Shown: one piece after another, positions 33,991 to 47,105 of the stretch | Position numbering within the stretch: the first letter of the stretch is position 1 | Layout of the letters: each line of letters begins with the position of its first letter | Assembly: GCF_021130785.1 (NCBI RefSeq) | Contig: NC_060214.1 | Location: 104,214,001 to 104,278,000 of the forward strand | DNA from: Homalodisca vitripennis | Lineage: Eukaryota > Arthropoda > Insecta > Hemiptera > Cicadellidae | Reading direction: 5' to 3' | DNA length: 64,000 nt | Program-made: the position numbers and the translations under genes | Notes under the pieces: generated by a model | The model's input: the letters and a program-made list of their open reading frames with translations, nothing else | Told to the model about the DNA's origin: nothing | Databases searched by the model: none

Positions 33991-34281
33991 TTTACCTTCT
34001 TCTCTCATAATAACATATTTGCCTCCCTTATATTCTGTGTGTAATTTATTTCAAATACATAAAATGTTAATTACTGCTACCCAGGATGATACGTAATAGG
34101 TGATTGATTGTCTGCAGTAAACGGATTTTATAAAATGGGTCATATGCTCTTTTTTTGTGTTTTACGTATAAACGTATGCATAATCTTTGATTATTGTAGT
34201 TACACAATGTAAACAAAGGTGTCACCTAGTCTTCACTTTCGAACAAATAATTAAATACATTAAATTATGTTTCTTTACAAG

Positions 34282-35184
34282 GAGGTTCATACCCTGTCTA
34301 TCTCAAACATCGTTAGCTAACACTTATAACAACTTCTTTCCGAAAAAGTTCGTAATATTTGTTACTTACTTATAAAAACTATAGATTTTAAGGTTTTGAA
34401 GCCAAAATTCTCACAGAACTCATCTTATTATGTTGTAGTACTTTACCTAATATGGCGTGTGGTTAATCAAGTGAATATTTCCTTTTTATAAAAAATATTC
34501 TAATTTAGTATAATAATCCAATTTTTTTATTTTAAGTTTTAAAATTTCATTTTCATTTTTATTATTAGTATACATGAAAGTTTTACTGAGAAAATCGTAA
34601 ATTGTAATCTAATGACAGAATTAAAAAAAAAATTATGAAAAACTATTTCGCTGTCATCTAAACTCTACTTATGAACAAATAATTTAAGAAATATGTTTAG
34701 CTTTTAGAAAATGTTTGTAATGATGATTGTTGATGCAATTTATTTTGTTTGATAACAATAAAGATATTTGAATTTTAATACATTCCCTTATGTTCGATCA
34801 TAAAAGAGGTTCATACCCTGACCACCTCAAACATTGTTAGTCAACATTTTCAACAACTTCTTTCCGAAAAATTCTTAATATTTGCTACTAAAACTATTGA
34901 TTTTAAGGTATTGAAGCCAAAATTCACATAAAATTCATCATATAATGTTCTAGTATTGACCTAATATATCGTGTGGTTAAGTAAGTGAGTATTCCCTATT
35001 TATTAAATAAATGTATTCTAAATTACTTTAAATATCTAGATTTTAACAAAGAATATGTATTTTTAACATTTATATGTTTATTTTAATTATTAGTATACAT
35101 GAAATTATTACTGAGAAAATCTTTAATCGAATTCGATTGACTAAGAACTTTTCAAAAATATTTACGAAAAACTATTTCGCTATC
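34282..35184. repeat. Old tandem duplication, 524-bp offset
   Basis: Copy 1 (34282-34657) and copy 2 (34806-35184) both run GAGGTTCATACCCTG, CAACTTCTTTCCGAAAAA, TTGAAGCCAAAATTC, CGTGTGGTTAA, ATTAGTATACATGAAA and GAAAAACTATTTCGCT. Many substitutions and indels separate them. The open frame starting in copy 2 (35074-35352) is not kept in copy 1. Confidence 0.9.
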
Positions 35185-38100
35185 AGTTTTGCTAAATCAG
35201 CTCATGTTACTTTATGGGTATATTGTATAAATCTTTGTACTGCAGTCGTACTTGTATTGGCAGTCGTATTGCAGTCGATAAAACTTCCAAAAATTTTGAA
35301 TATCTTGTGCACCGATCATGAGTTCCAGGTTTATAATCATTGTTTGTTTTAAACAAATGGTTTTATCGTTTACAAACGTAGGATTGTAATCACAATAAAA
35401 TTTGTAAATTTAACTCACTTTACAAGGTTTTATAAAGAATTGGGATGATTGGTTTGTTAGATAGCCCCATTCGCTAAACATTTAAAGATCGCAACTGTTT
35501 AAATTTTACCAGGAAATGTTTAAACTTGAATATTACTCAATATGTGTAAAATGTAATTGGAATAGTCAAACAATTTACTGAAAGTTCGCGTAACAGGCTT
35601 CAGGGTTGTTGCATGCAAAATGTCTCATTTAATTAGGAAATATATCTTAATATTTCAATTTTTTCCAAATTAATTAATTACAAAAATTCTTGTAGCCATG
35701 ATTGTTACCTGTAAGACCAATGTAAACATGTTTTTTATCACTCAGACGAGCATAATAGTTGACCTCAAAGGTTTTTTTTATAAAAAAACTTTCAAGTCTG
35801 TGGGTAAAATTAGCCTTACGAATTTTCAATATAGTCTATAAAACTTGTAACTTGTAAAGCTTTAAACTCATATATTACATAATATTACCATATATATATA
35901 TATGGAACTTGATATAAGTTTAGAATGGTAAAGACATTTAAAATGGTAATTCTCATTCTCACATTATTTACGATGTATCGCCTAAATAACTCAAACATAT
36001 TTATAAAATCAAAATTATAAATAATTATTCATTAACACTACTGAACTTTTGTGATTAACAATAGATCCGAGTTAAAATTGGCAAGGCAATTGAGGTAAAG
36101 TATGTCTTTGCAAAGTTATTAAGTTACCTAAATTTAATTACAAAGTTTGAATATGGGAGCTATTTACATTCGAGCAAAGTTTTGCTCTTCATTAATTCAC
36201 ATTATACCCATAAATTATTTAGGGAAATGTCTAACTTGAAGGGCATTTACTTTTAAAATATACTGTATATTGCTCAGACAATAAATGCATAAGAAGTAAA
36301 AATGTTTTGAAAACCATTCTATTCCTTAAAGTAGATAGTATGTTAAGTATCGAGATATAAGGTACAAATATGTTCTCATACATTCAGTGCCTTATATGGT
36401 GTCCTAATTGAAAATGATTGAAGTTATAACATAGCATTATTTTTTGAACAGTTGCTCAGAAGTGATTTAGATAGGCACATTTTTGAACATACGTAAATAA
36501 CACTTATATTTCAAATATGTATAAAACCGTTTATTTCATGTTTTAGATTTCATTCAATGTTTGGCTTTTATACCAACAAAACGCTTCCATAAATATTAAT
36601 GGCAAAATTTTTGAATAAATTTGTATACAAAATAACTATTTCTTAGTCTCCTAAATTATTATTATTAAACATGAATGAACTATAAAAACTGGTAAAACCG
36701 AAATTTTATTAATTTCTTTTATAAATATTGCATTTATTTTACAAATTTCCACCTAGGCCTAATATTTTACTAGAGCTTTAACACGTGTACTATATTCTAC
36801 TACTAAATGCTTTTGAAAATCCTTATATTAACGGGACATGTGTGACATTTTTTCCATTGCAATCTGCCCTGAAAGTACTTTCAGGCAAAGAAGAAATTTA
36901 TATTGGTTTATTAAAATATATGTTGACGCAGTCGTGAGCCTTATAACCCGTTAGGTCGCCGTGAGTTACGTAGCCGTAAATATGTGTATGTTATGATAGA
37001 GGAAAATACAACCTTTACAGAGGTATTTCTCTTTGTTTTTAATAAGGAGTATGTGAAAATAAAATGCTTAAGGCATTCTGGGTCAGACGTGCACCTTAAT
37101 GCTTTTTACTTGAGCTGTTATGAGAATCATCAAAGAACTTAAGTACAGCATCATTTCAATTCCAGCAACGTATGAGCTTGATCTTTATACGTTGTGTACT
37201 GCATTCATAAAACCCAATTCCTGAAGAGTTTTATTTCATTTATAACTCTTTCAGTTATAATTCATCCACTGACAATAGTAAAAGTAGTTTATAATGCAAA
37301 CGATTAACTTGTTAAAGGTTGTTATTGACGAACTATTATTCGATCAGGCAGACGAATAGCACGCAAAGCCCGTTTGAAATACGGTATTAAATTACGTTCG
37401 TAAACCACGGGTTCACTTCCGTCAGACTATCAGTTAAAAAAAATTCCTCACTTAAGTTTAACATGTAAATTTCCTCACTAAGAGGGCTTCAAGTTCAGAT
37501 AAGATGAGTTAAATTAGACAAATTGTAAAGATAAATAACTTATGAATTAATTTACATTTCTAAATGAGATACATAAAATTTGTATTTAAAGAATTAAAGG
37601 ATTTTTTCTCTAAATTTGAGGGAAATAAACAAAAACTCGATAAAATTTACCCGCTTTCATAGAAAATAGTTTCTTAGGTTATTGCGCAAAATATCAACGC
37701 AAGTATAAAAAAAATCATTGCAAAAATGGTGTGAGAGATTCAATCTCGAATTAGAAGCATTGGATTTTGTATGGATAATACATTTTATTTCAAAGACATT
37801 TGTATATTATATTTTATTACTCCAAGAAATATTTTGAAAATTTGTCTTAATGATGTGCTCCGATAAAATTCAGTAGGACTTAAGTGACAACTTTTGGTTT
37901 AACACGTTTTCGAGTTAAGTACTCCATCCACAACTCCACTTTACTGGCTACCAGTATTGCGCATTATCACTGCTTTATTTAAGTTACGACGAAGCAGGTC
38001 CTTTACAAGAACGTATAGTACTGCCATGTGAGGTTGAAATTAGATGTTCTTGGAGAATCTTTCAACAAAGGACATTGTAATGGTGTAGTAATAAAATCTG

Positions 38101-38320
38101 TTTGTAAGTATCCTTCTTATATTAAGGAAAGTCTAACATAAAAATTATCCTGAATCCTTTAGGTGGTTCTTTAACCGTTGAAATCTCATATATACCTTTC
38201 CTACCCATCATCTTGGTAGGATCTTATCAGCAATGTGTTATACGTTCTGTATTTTACTTCTACGCCTTGATGAGTTGGTAAAATGAAGAATCTTATGACA
38301 ACTAGGTGTAATAAATAGCC
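35185..38320. other. Non-coding with scattered old repeats
   Basis: It holds a short R2 copy at about 35585-35630 (GCGTAACAGGCTTCAGGGTT) and a reverse R1 copy at 37090-37175. No gene is seen. Confidence 0.45.
37090..37175 (-). repeat. Dispersed repeat family R1, copy 3 (partial)
   Basis: The minus strand reads GTTGCTGGAATTGAAATGAT, CTTTGATGATTCTCATAAC and GCTCAAGTAAAAAGCAT. This is the 5' third of the R1 consensus; the later blocks are absent. Confidence 0.65.
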
Positions 38321-38327
38321 TATAATA

Positions 38328-38575
38328 CTAAAGGTGCAGCGTAGTGAGTACAACGGTTATCACAAGATAACCAGATCAAGCAACGACGAGCGTGGCTGCT
38401 TCTTGGATGGGTAGGCCGCTGAAAGATCCTGTCCTTGCAAGCAGCTCGCCGGCCTGATAGTTGGTGATAGTTTGGAAGTAACCTTCAAGCCGTTGGTCTC
38501 CAGGTGTATGAGTGTCACAGAGGGCTTGTTAGCCCTAATTTCACCTGGAAATAATAAGACATGTTTACTTTACTT
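38328..38575 (+). mobile_element. 5S-rRNA-derived SINE (SINE3-like), copy 2
   Basis: The head runs GTGCAGCGTAGTGAGTACAA then CGGTTATCACAAGATAACCA. Next is the 5S-like promoter GATCAAGCAACGACGAGCGT with CTTGGATGGGTAGGCCGCTG. The last two match 5S rRNA box A, the intermediate element and box C almost base for base. The body contains CAAGCCGTTGGTCTCCAGG, shared with the copy at 13252-13479. The end CACCTGGAAATAATAAGACA is followed by a TTTAC-type repeat tail. A 7-bp TATAATA flanks both sides (38321-38327 and 38576-38582), though such AT-rich repeats are weak evidence alone. Length is about 248 bp. Confidence 0.85.
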
Positions 38576-40837
38576 TATAATAATTATATTGAGAATTTGT
38601 GTTATAGGAATGATTATTGTGTAATTATTTTCCCATGGGTCCTTTGAGAAAGCTCTAATTAAATAAAAAAAATTAGTTTGGGTTTGTTACTCTCTGCAGG
38701 CAGATTAAATTTTATTCCTATTAACCTATAAGCTACAATATATATTAAAATTTAAACATTATGGAAATTTCTATAGTGGCTGTTGAAGTAATATACAATA
38801 TTAATCAAGTTTAATATCTGAGTTTTAGTACCATCAAATACATTTTATCGTATTTTAATTAAATCATTTACATAATAAAGCGACTTTTGAAAATGATGTC
38901 TTTTTTAAATATCACTCCATCTAACCAGCTATTAAATATTTTACCATCCACATTTAATAGATACTTTTTTAAACCATCAAATTGTTTTATTTATGAACGG
39001 TAATTGTACACGTAAAATATGTCTTGGGCAAGCTTTGTTGTGAAAATTCCTAGATATTTATCAAATGATATTTGTTCACTGGCGTACTGAAATATAACGC
39101 TTAATATTATATTCTGTTCTGCAAGATGAATATTCAGAGAATACACATACATTTTTGGCTGAGCGTTAGTAAGTACCTCCCCATCCCAGCCCTTTCACTC
39201 AAGGAGCTAAACAAATTTCATCTCTTCTCACAATATATCTAAACTATGGATTTGAAATTGTACAAGAAGCTTCTTTTTTATATAGGACACGCTGAGCTCA
39301 ATGATGATGCATGTCACTGTATGGTATTTGGCTCAGTGTTAAAGAATACTTTTAAATAAATAGGTCTTATGGGTAACCAAGATGACAGCAATAAAATATC
39401 ACAACTTTGTTACAAAACTGTTGTTAACATATTACAGGCAATAAAATATTTTACAATAAGAGATTTTATTCATGGAATAAAAGGAAATAATAACAGGATA
39501 AGAATCAAAATTGGCGCAATCTTGTGTTATAGCACTTTACCTAGTTCGCCGGAACTTTTATTGCTTTCTCTTTGCTATAAAACCTTAGTTAATTAGCAAA
39601 ATGTTACTGTATCATTTGGCAAGATGTCCCACGAAAGGTTGCATCTGTAGACGGTAAATTTGGCATGAATCATTTTTCGGTAGACAATAATGAGTTCTTT
39701 ACATTTCCATTGTCCAACTCTATACTTTGCTTGAGTCAACCCTATCAATCAGCAGGCTGACACAATTTAATTTTGTCTGCGAAGGGATGTACATTTTTTT
39801 CTTTTCATTATGATTATCCGTATGTCTAGCTGAAATCGCGAGAATGAAATGAGCTATACATTAGTAATTTTATAATAATTATAATATATTTTTTTATAAT
39901 TATAAGGTGACCAAAGGTTTGGTATACTCCTTGTATTTTACTAGATTTGTTAAATCTAATCAACATTTGGGTAACATATTTATAATTGATAAAGCTATAA
40001 AATTAATCGTGGATTGCATACCTTACTATTTAATGGTTGCACTATCCTTTTAATCGTTAAACTGTCAAGACAAATAATTTATTTGAAATATGAAACGTTA
40101 TTTTCAAACCTGTTACGGTATAATAGACAGAGAGTCTAATATATTAGACACATTGGTCTGAGACGACGTTTATAGTGAAGTCTGCCAAACCAACTGAGGA
40201 ACAGTGAGTTAATTAATGATTTTGGTGAAACGCCTAAATCGTGTTATATAACACACATTCAGATTCAACCCTTTCCAGCTTGATGCTTCATTAGACTTAC
40301 ACTGCTTATTAGACGGGCAGTGGAACAGGAATGTTATTGGAAGTTTCCTCATAACTTAATTCATTATTTTATGTTCATAGACCCTTTAAAGTTTAAGTGC
40401 TTAATTTAACCTTTTCTAAATATGCTTCAAAGAAATTTTTCTAGTATACAAATATTAAGAAACATAAAAAGGAAACGCTTACCTTTCAGATGTTCAAAGT
40501 CTAGTATCCGTTTAGATAAAAATGCACCTCCTGTCAGCAAATTAGTAAAATATTATATTGTTTAAATTTATTTATATGTTAGTATTGCGTATCCTGTAAG
40601 TATTAGGTTAAGAATCAGTTGCAGTATAACTTAAAACTAAATATAAGGTTATCTTACTTACCATTCCACTAGCTTAATTTTATAAGGTACTTAACACTAT
40701 ACTTAATTGTATCCTTAAAATCTTTATCACAGATAATTTTGATATGATATTTAAGATTCAGTTATTAAATTTTGATGTTGTCTTTTAGTTCGCACTTTAA
40801 ACTACAAGATATGAGGAGTAGGTCAATCTACTTTTCC

Positions 40838-40950
40838 TGTAGTAGTTTCCGCTGAGGCTGCATGCAACTTTTCAAGTTTATAGCTTGTTTCACTTAGCTA
40901 CAAGTATTGCTATGTCACATGTTAAAATGTCATATGACTGTACTCAATAG
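40838..40950 (+). repeat. Dispersed repeat family R2, copy 3
   Basis: CCGCTGAGGCTGCATGCAAC, TTTCAAGTTTATAGCTTG and CACATGTTAAAATGTCATAT then GACTGTACTCA. It parallels the copies at 9608 and 42658. Confidence 0.65.
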
Positions 40951-42657
40951 GTTTATAAGTTTATTTACCATGCGATTTCCTTGAAAACCAATTTTTACTA
41001 AGCAATTGGTCAAGGAGACTCGAAGTAGATATTTGTAGGAGACATCAGATTGCCTGCTTCCTACTGTGATGTAATGAATATTAAAAAGATAGGACAGAGT
41101 TTTCAAATACGACTGTGTAAAATTTATATCCAGGGTGAAAGAGACAAAAGAGTGTAAGCGATAGTGTAGCAAGTTCTCGCTGAATTTGTAAGACCTCATT
41201 TATTAAATCTTGCACAATTGTTAGTTACAAAAATACATGCTACTTTTACATTACTGCTGGTTGAATGCTTCTAATTGGACATTCTGTTAGTTTCAGAAGA
41301 AAATAAAAACCCTAAGAATTATGCAATTAAGTTTAAACTTAGTATAAATGTTTGTTTATAAAAAATCATATTCATTCTATAATATATAATATATGTTTTT
41401 ATTATTACAGAGTGCCTAAGATTTGAAGGTCAATTTCTAACATCAGAAATTTAGTTCCAGTTTTAAGTCTAAGTCTAAGAAAACTGATTTTGCAATAAAA
41501 ATATTGAAAAATGAATATTAAGGAACTTTAGAAAATATTGCAAATCCTCTATTTTTACGTTCGTAATAAAAATAGTTTTGCAGTTAAAGTCAGATTCACG
41601 AACATATTATAAACGGTATATAGTATAGTTATATTATTATTTTCTTTTAAATTATCACTTATAATAAATTAATGTTACTCCCAGGATAACTATTTACACG
41701 AACACTTATTACAGATGTACATTCCTACTCTTAAATTGTTGAGAGTAGATGATCACCATCAATCTGCATTATTTTAAACGTACTGAATTTAATTTATAAT
41801 CTTGACGTAAACAGTAACATATTTAACTGGAAACTGTCTCCAGTTGTATAAGGTACATGTAAGATTTGGGAAGGTTAGTTAAGTTTTAAATAAATTATGT
41901 AGACGATGAAGCTCACTAAAGAAAACTAATCTCATTATAAAGTTGTCTTCAACTGAATATAAATTTTCAATAATGCAAATAATGCATTCATTATTTAATC
42001 CTTTTCAATTCGACACTTATTGATAATTTAACTAATCTAATAAATCACGGATACAATCTTAGCTAGTCATTTGTTAGATCCTGAAGAGACAGTAATTTTT
42101 GAAGGATAAGAATATTTTCAGAAAAGAAATTCGATTCAGAATAAGACACTAAACTACTTTATACACAACTATTTATTTAATGGTTTAATTGACGAATTAT
42201 AATTTTAAAGGATAATAGAATTTAGAATATTGTTCATCTTTTTATGTTACAAAAATTAAACACAGAGTTTCAACGATTTATATCATTACTATTTTTCAAG
42301 AGTGAAAACCAAGGCGTATTCTTATTTCATTGCGCTATCACCACTTCATTTAATATTACCTATAAACGGTATAAAGCACTTGCCTGTGTCAAACATTCAA
42401 TGAAAAATAGTTATTAATTCTAAAATAAAGTTGATAAAATTATGTTTAAAACACTATGAGATAAAGCGCTAAAGCAAATCGCACATGGTTACACAGATAT
42501 TTATTACGTGCCAAGAGAAAAAGATTTAAATTCTTTATTATAAAGCACTGGTGCTTTCCTCGGAGTTTAGGTATATTATATTCTGACACAAGCAGAAACA
42601 TTTGTATTCTTAATGAATAAAAATGTATATTATATAATAATTACTAGGTTGAATAAA

Positions 42658-42790
42658 CTACAACACGTTTTGCGTGATAGGCTTCGCTGATGTTGGATTC
42701 AAAATTTCAACTCCATAGCTCTCACTTTAGTAGGGTACACGTGTTATTATGCCACACGTTAAAATGGCATATGCTTTAATTCAGTTATTT
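42658..42790 (+). repeat. Dispersed repeat family R2, copy 4
   Basis: CAACACGTTTTGCGTGATAG, GCTTCGCTGATGTTGG, TTTCAACTCCATAGCTC and ACACGTTAAAATGGCATATG. The CAACACG lead-in is shared with the reverse copy at 51050-51115. Confidence 0.65.
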
Positions 42791-44261
42791 TATACATTTA
42801 TGTATCCTGTAATTGTATTACCTTTATTCTTACCCATAGTACCTATATAAAATTTAAAGTTAACTCTCAGCCAAAAATAATATTCTTAGTCGATACTGAT
42901 AAATTATGGAATTAAAAATTCCGTGATAACCACAACACAAAAATAGTTTTTGAATTTACCAAATATTTAAGTGCTTGACGTTGTTGAGGAATTTGTACGT
43001 GATCTTTATTTTAATAGGATATTTAATAAAACATAAGGGCATGCTGTCGTAAAAATAGAAAAAATTAGCTTGTCAGATAATTTATTTATTTTCAAATTTA
43101 AACCCTTGCCTTTGTACTCCAATTAACTCGTATTCGTGTGAAAACACACCTTACATGCAGAAAGAACTTTGATGTAAGTTTTCTTATATTGAATTCAACT
43201 TTAATTCGATATTAATTAAATAGTTAATCATATTCAGTATAAGACCGACTCTAGAAAATTAGAATTTGGAAATTATAAAAAACCGTGTTTAATAAAACAA
43301 TAGAATGTATTTTAATTACCCTGAGACGTAAGTTGATTGTTATTACACTTTTTACGAGGTGATTGCGGAACAAATACTGTAGTACGTCATATTCCGTAAC
43401 TATCAATAATTCCTATTCTAAAATGACCTCACTGCAACCTTGATATTTCTTAACTGGAATTATGTAATTCAACTTGAGCTAAATCGTGAACCCTATACAT
43501 TAAATGCTTAACGTACAAAGTAGCTGAATTAACATCGCACTTCTTACTCACTGATGTTTTGTATATACATCAATATCAAAATTATACTTTTCCTATAAGA
43601 AAAGCATTTGATCAGTTTTAAATGGAAAAAATCCAAGTAAATCTTATTAAAACTCATATAGATTTTCAAGAGAGAGTCCTACAGCTGTCATCACATTTGA
43701 AAGCTGTATTAGCCAATAGCCCTGTTGCAAAAAGGTACAAGAAAGGAACCTGTTTTTTTCTATCTAACTTATAACTCTTCCCCTAAATTGTTTCTATGTT
43801 TTACTCTTATAACGCTTAATAACGCCTAACCATAATAATAACTTGAATTATGTGTTTTTAGACAAATACTAAGAAAAGAAAAAGTGTGTATATTAATTTT
43901 AAAATAGTGCACTGAAAATTATTTCTGTATATTGACAGGAATTGTAATTCTCAGAGGTAAAACCCACTTTGAGCAACAAATTATTACCTAACCTCATAGG
44001 TATAGTACAGTATTGACGGACTAACTGAGCAAATTAACTAAATAAAATACTAAGTTTGAAAGAACTATTAAGTGTTAGTATAACGTTGTTTACAAAAATT
44101 ATTTTTCAGAATATCAAAGATGTAGTAACTTGTGCAATTTATTTAATGAAAGATGAATTAGATGCGTACTTTTTAACCAATAAATGAATATTCTACTTTC
44201 GCCAATGCTACTTTATCCCATCTTCCCCACCGTTACCACAAAACATTGCTTGTGTAGCTGT

Positions 44262-44378
<117 letters not shown>

Positions 44379-44379
44379 C

Positions 44380-45800
44380 AAATATTAGCGTAGAATGATT
44401 CCATTGACATCCGTACAATTATCCAAAAATAAAATATTTTCATAAATAATGAATGTTTAATTGATTTTTTCAAAAGAATCTTGTAAATTGTATAATATTT
44501 GTGTATTAAATAGATAAAGGAAAATCTAGTATGAGTTTTTTTTAAACTAATAACAATATAAAAAGCGGTGATTAATTAGAGACGTTTCATTATTGTACGA
44601 TCAAATAAAACGTCAAATACGAGTGCTAATAAAAAAAAATGAAAGCCTAAACATTTATTGAGTGAGACGGTATAGACTAAAGTACATAAGTAACTAAGAT
44701 ATAATTTCTGTGGTTTCTGCACTAAACACTGAATGAATAATAAGTAAAACTACAATACTTGTGATCAGAGAATAATTAGGACATTTTTGCTCATGAAACT
44801 AAAACCTCGTAAAAAATAAATGTTTACTTAAGCAGTTTTTAATTGCGTTTTAACGAGTTCGTGATGAAGCTGTAACGTCTCTGGAATATTCAAATCAAGT
44901 GGAGTGTAACAAGATCTCGAGTCAGTTATGATGTTACTTAACTTGACAGGGTTATTGTAAAGTACCTGTACATATTTGAAAGTGTTTTTACTTTGATTTA
45001 ACAAAAACTTGTATAAACTAAAATAATTGTCTTTACTTTATTAAAAAAGATGACTATTTACAAATTATTATACTAGTACGTTAACTACGAGTTATATGTG
45101 GAAAATTAACAAAGTTTTTATTATTGGATATAAATATATAAAAAAAGTAATAAATCTATCCATATTCCTATACATAAAAATGAAATTGTTGCTATCAGCC
45201 AATCTCAGAAATAAGTGGACCAATCAGGATAATCCTTACTTCTTTTTTTAAGCCCGAGAAAAGAAAGATTTTTATTCAGGGAAAAATCGAAAAGGTTCCG
45301 GACTGTATTCGAATTTTGTTAAATAATCATAATATTTACGAAACATAATCGAAAGTAACCGACCGTAAACAGTTGCTAACACTTTCATCTGAAGTTCGTC
45401 ACAGAGGCAAAAACACTTGTTTGCACTTATAAATAGAATATGTATAACTTAAAATGCTTGTTCAGTTTGTATTATGCAGATTGCTAATACAAAATTACTA
45501 TAAAATATGTAATTCTAATTGCACACGTAGTGAATTTTAATCCATCTAACACACTAGAAAGACCATTTCAATTCTTTTATAAAACCCTCCTGAATGAACA
45601 AATCTGTGTTTCTTTGCCTATAAGATTACCCGAAACTGATTGGCCCTCTTGAGTGCACAATAAAGAAAAAGAAGAGGATGGACACAAACATACCTCAGCG
45701 AACCATTCTATTCCAGACAAAAGTCCGAAAAACAACTAAACTTCTATGACGTAAACTTATTGTAAAGGATTATTTTCAGATGTTGAATGAACTTAGTTTC
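44380..45800. other. Non-coding, AT-rich
   Basis: Nothing recognised before the acceptor at 45848. Confidence 0.45.
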
Positions 45801-45848
45801 CAATACTTTCCACTCTTTCTAACTCTTTGTTCTTGATTTCTTAAACAG

Positions 45849-45919
45849 GAAGCAGAACCAGAACGTTGGAATCAGAATACAAGCGACTGAATGAAGTACT
45901 GCTTTCTTCGAATTACTGA
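45849..45919 (+). CDS. Candidate terminal exon, unknown gene
   Basis: A strong 3' splice signal precedes it: branch-like CTAAC at about 45818, a T/C-rich tract and TTCTTAAACAG ending at 45848. In one frame (two bases borrowed) it reads SRTRTLESEYKRLNEVLLSS then NY and TGA at 45917-45919, a charged heptad-like peptide. An AATAAA lies at 46077-46082. If joined to the donor at 31261 the frame is kept; joined to the dystrophin donor at 20110 it would read KQNQNVGIRIQATE then stop. No homologue is known to me. A chance splice-like site in intron DNA is a real alternative. Confidence 0.3.
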
Positions 45920-46477
45920 AAAGTCAAACACATATATGGCATTTGAAAAATATAAGACGAGAATTAGATGACAAGGACCGGTAGTTGACGCTTTTTCAGT
46001 GAAGTAGTTCTTGAAATCTTAGATATTTTTATTTTCTTCAGCAGTGAAGCAAGGCAAAGTCAATTGTGGCACCATAAATAAATTAGACTGCAGTTGAATA
46101 TAAACAATAGACATTTTAGACCGTTACGTAAATAAAAAGCGCGTAAACATAGAGAAATGTTGGTTTTCCTGACCTTTATATGTATATATTTTCATTATCT
46201 AGGGATTGGGACAGGAAAACCAACTATCGTGACGGAAATGTAATTAATTAGAATCAGAAGCGTATGCTCCTGTACTTGTAACTCAAATATGAAACATTAC
46301 AAATTTAACGTTTCAATCTCTTACCCACGAATACTGTAGAGGATAAGAACCTAATATATGCGTATATATGTTTAAATGCCAAACACATGCATATGTGCAT
46401 ATGTATATGTTTATATGTTACAGGGCTCAATGATATTGCATAAGAAGGCTACGCCCTTATATTTTACATACATTTTG

Positions 46478-46482
<5 letters not shown>

Positions 46483-46510
<28 letters not shown>
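46483..46510. repeat. (AT)n microsatellite
   Basis: About 14 AT dinucleotides, followed by TTTATATATAT. It adjoins the 3' side of the Penelope-like fragment. Confidence 0.95.
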
Positions 46511-46521
<11 letters not shown>

Positions 46522-46571
46522 CTAATCACTGTGTTGAATAGAAGAAAAGAAAAGAACTATTTTTTCACTTC

Positions 46572-46607
46572 TATATTTCGGGGGATTTAATACCCCCGTC
46601 TTCAGGA
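46572..46607 (-). ncRNA. Hammerhead-like motif of a Penelope-like element
   Basis: On the minus strand the order is CCTGAAGAC, GGGGG, TATTAAAT, CCCCC, GAAATAT. This has the layout of a type-I hammerhead ribozyme core (CUGAUGA, stem II, GAAA) with a perfect five-pair stem II, but CTGAAGA replaces CTGATGA. Penelope-like elements are known to carry hammerhead motifs, and this lies about 210 bp beyond the GIY-YIG frame, where such motifs occur. With the core change it is probably inactive. Confidence 0.4.
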
Positions 46608-46816
46608 AGTTTTAAATAAAAATGAATACAGAACTATAACATGTAAACAAAAATTAATAAAACATAAATGTAAACACAGTGCATAACATTTGATAAAGTC
46701 CAGCTGACGTGAAATTTTTCTAATTCAATCTTGTTGGAACAGTTGATTTTTATAAAGGGTGGAATGCAACTTGTAATTTATGGCGAATTTTGAATGTTTT
46801 AAAATTATTTAAAAAG

Positions 46817-47105
46817 TTACCTTAAATTTAGACCAAATGGATTTTTTGTCTTCAACATAATTTGATGAGCTTGCTCCATGTGCTTTAATTTTAATCTGTT
46901 GTAGTTTTCATCAGGGCATTGTGGTAGTTGGTGTATTCCTTTTAATTTAAAACACTCTTCAATTTTGTCTTGTTTGTGTTCTAGACAATGTCTTGCCAAT
47001 GGTTTATCTTCATCTTTATGGAATATGTCAAACCTACGCCCTGTCATACGGATTCTCAAATGGTTCGATGTTTGGCCAATATATTGCTTGGAGCCAATAT
47101 ATAAA
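46817..47105 (-). mobile_element. Penelope-like element: GIY-YIG endonuclease remnant
   Basis: The minus strand reads KQYIGQTSNHLRIRM, then RRFDIFHKDEDKPLARHCLE, HKQDKIEECFKLKGI, KHMEQAHQIMLKTKNPFGLN and a stop at 46817. The YIGQT motif, followed by a basic R.RM helix and the DKP.A.H stretch, fits the C-terminal GIY-YIG nuclease of Penelope-like elements. The first half of the motif (GIY) is not readable. No reverse transcriptase is left upstream, where AT-rich repeats begin (about 47100). So this is a 5'-truncated copy. The frame itself has no stop, which suggests moderate age. Confidence 0.7.

Larger units (their letters stand above)
38580..44260. other. Non-coding with R2-type repeats
   Basis: There is no gene. 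Old repeat blocks lie at about 39150-39860 (GGCTGAGCGTTAGTAAG, GGTAACCAAGATGACAGC), 40838-40950 and 42658-42790. The last two share GGCTTCGCTGA/CCGCTGAGGC, a TTCAA block and GTTAAAATG(T/G)CATATG. The rest is AT-rich and featureless. Confidence 0.5.

Noticed and set aside
35074..35352. Hydrophobic 92-codon frame as a receptor fragment
   Set aside because: It starts inside an old non-coding tandem duplication and has no receptor motif. The hydrophobic stretch is AT-driven.
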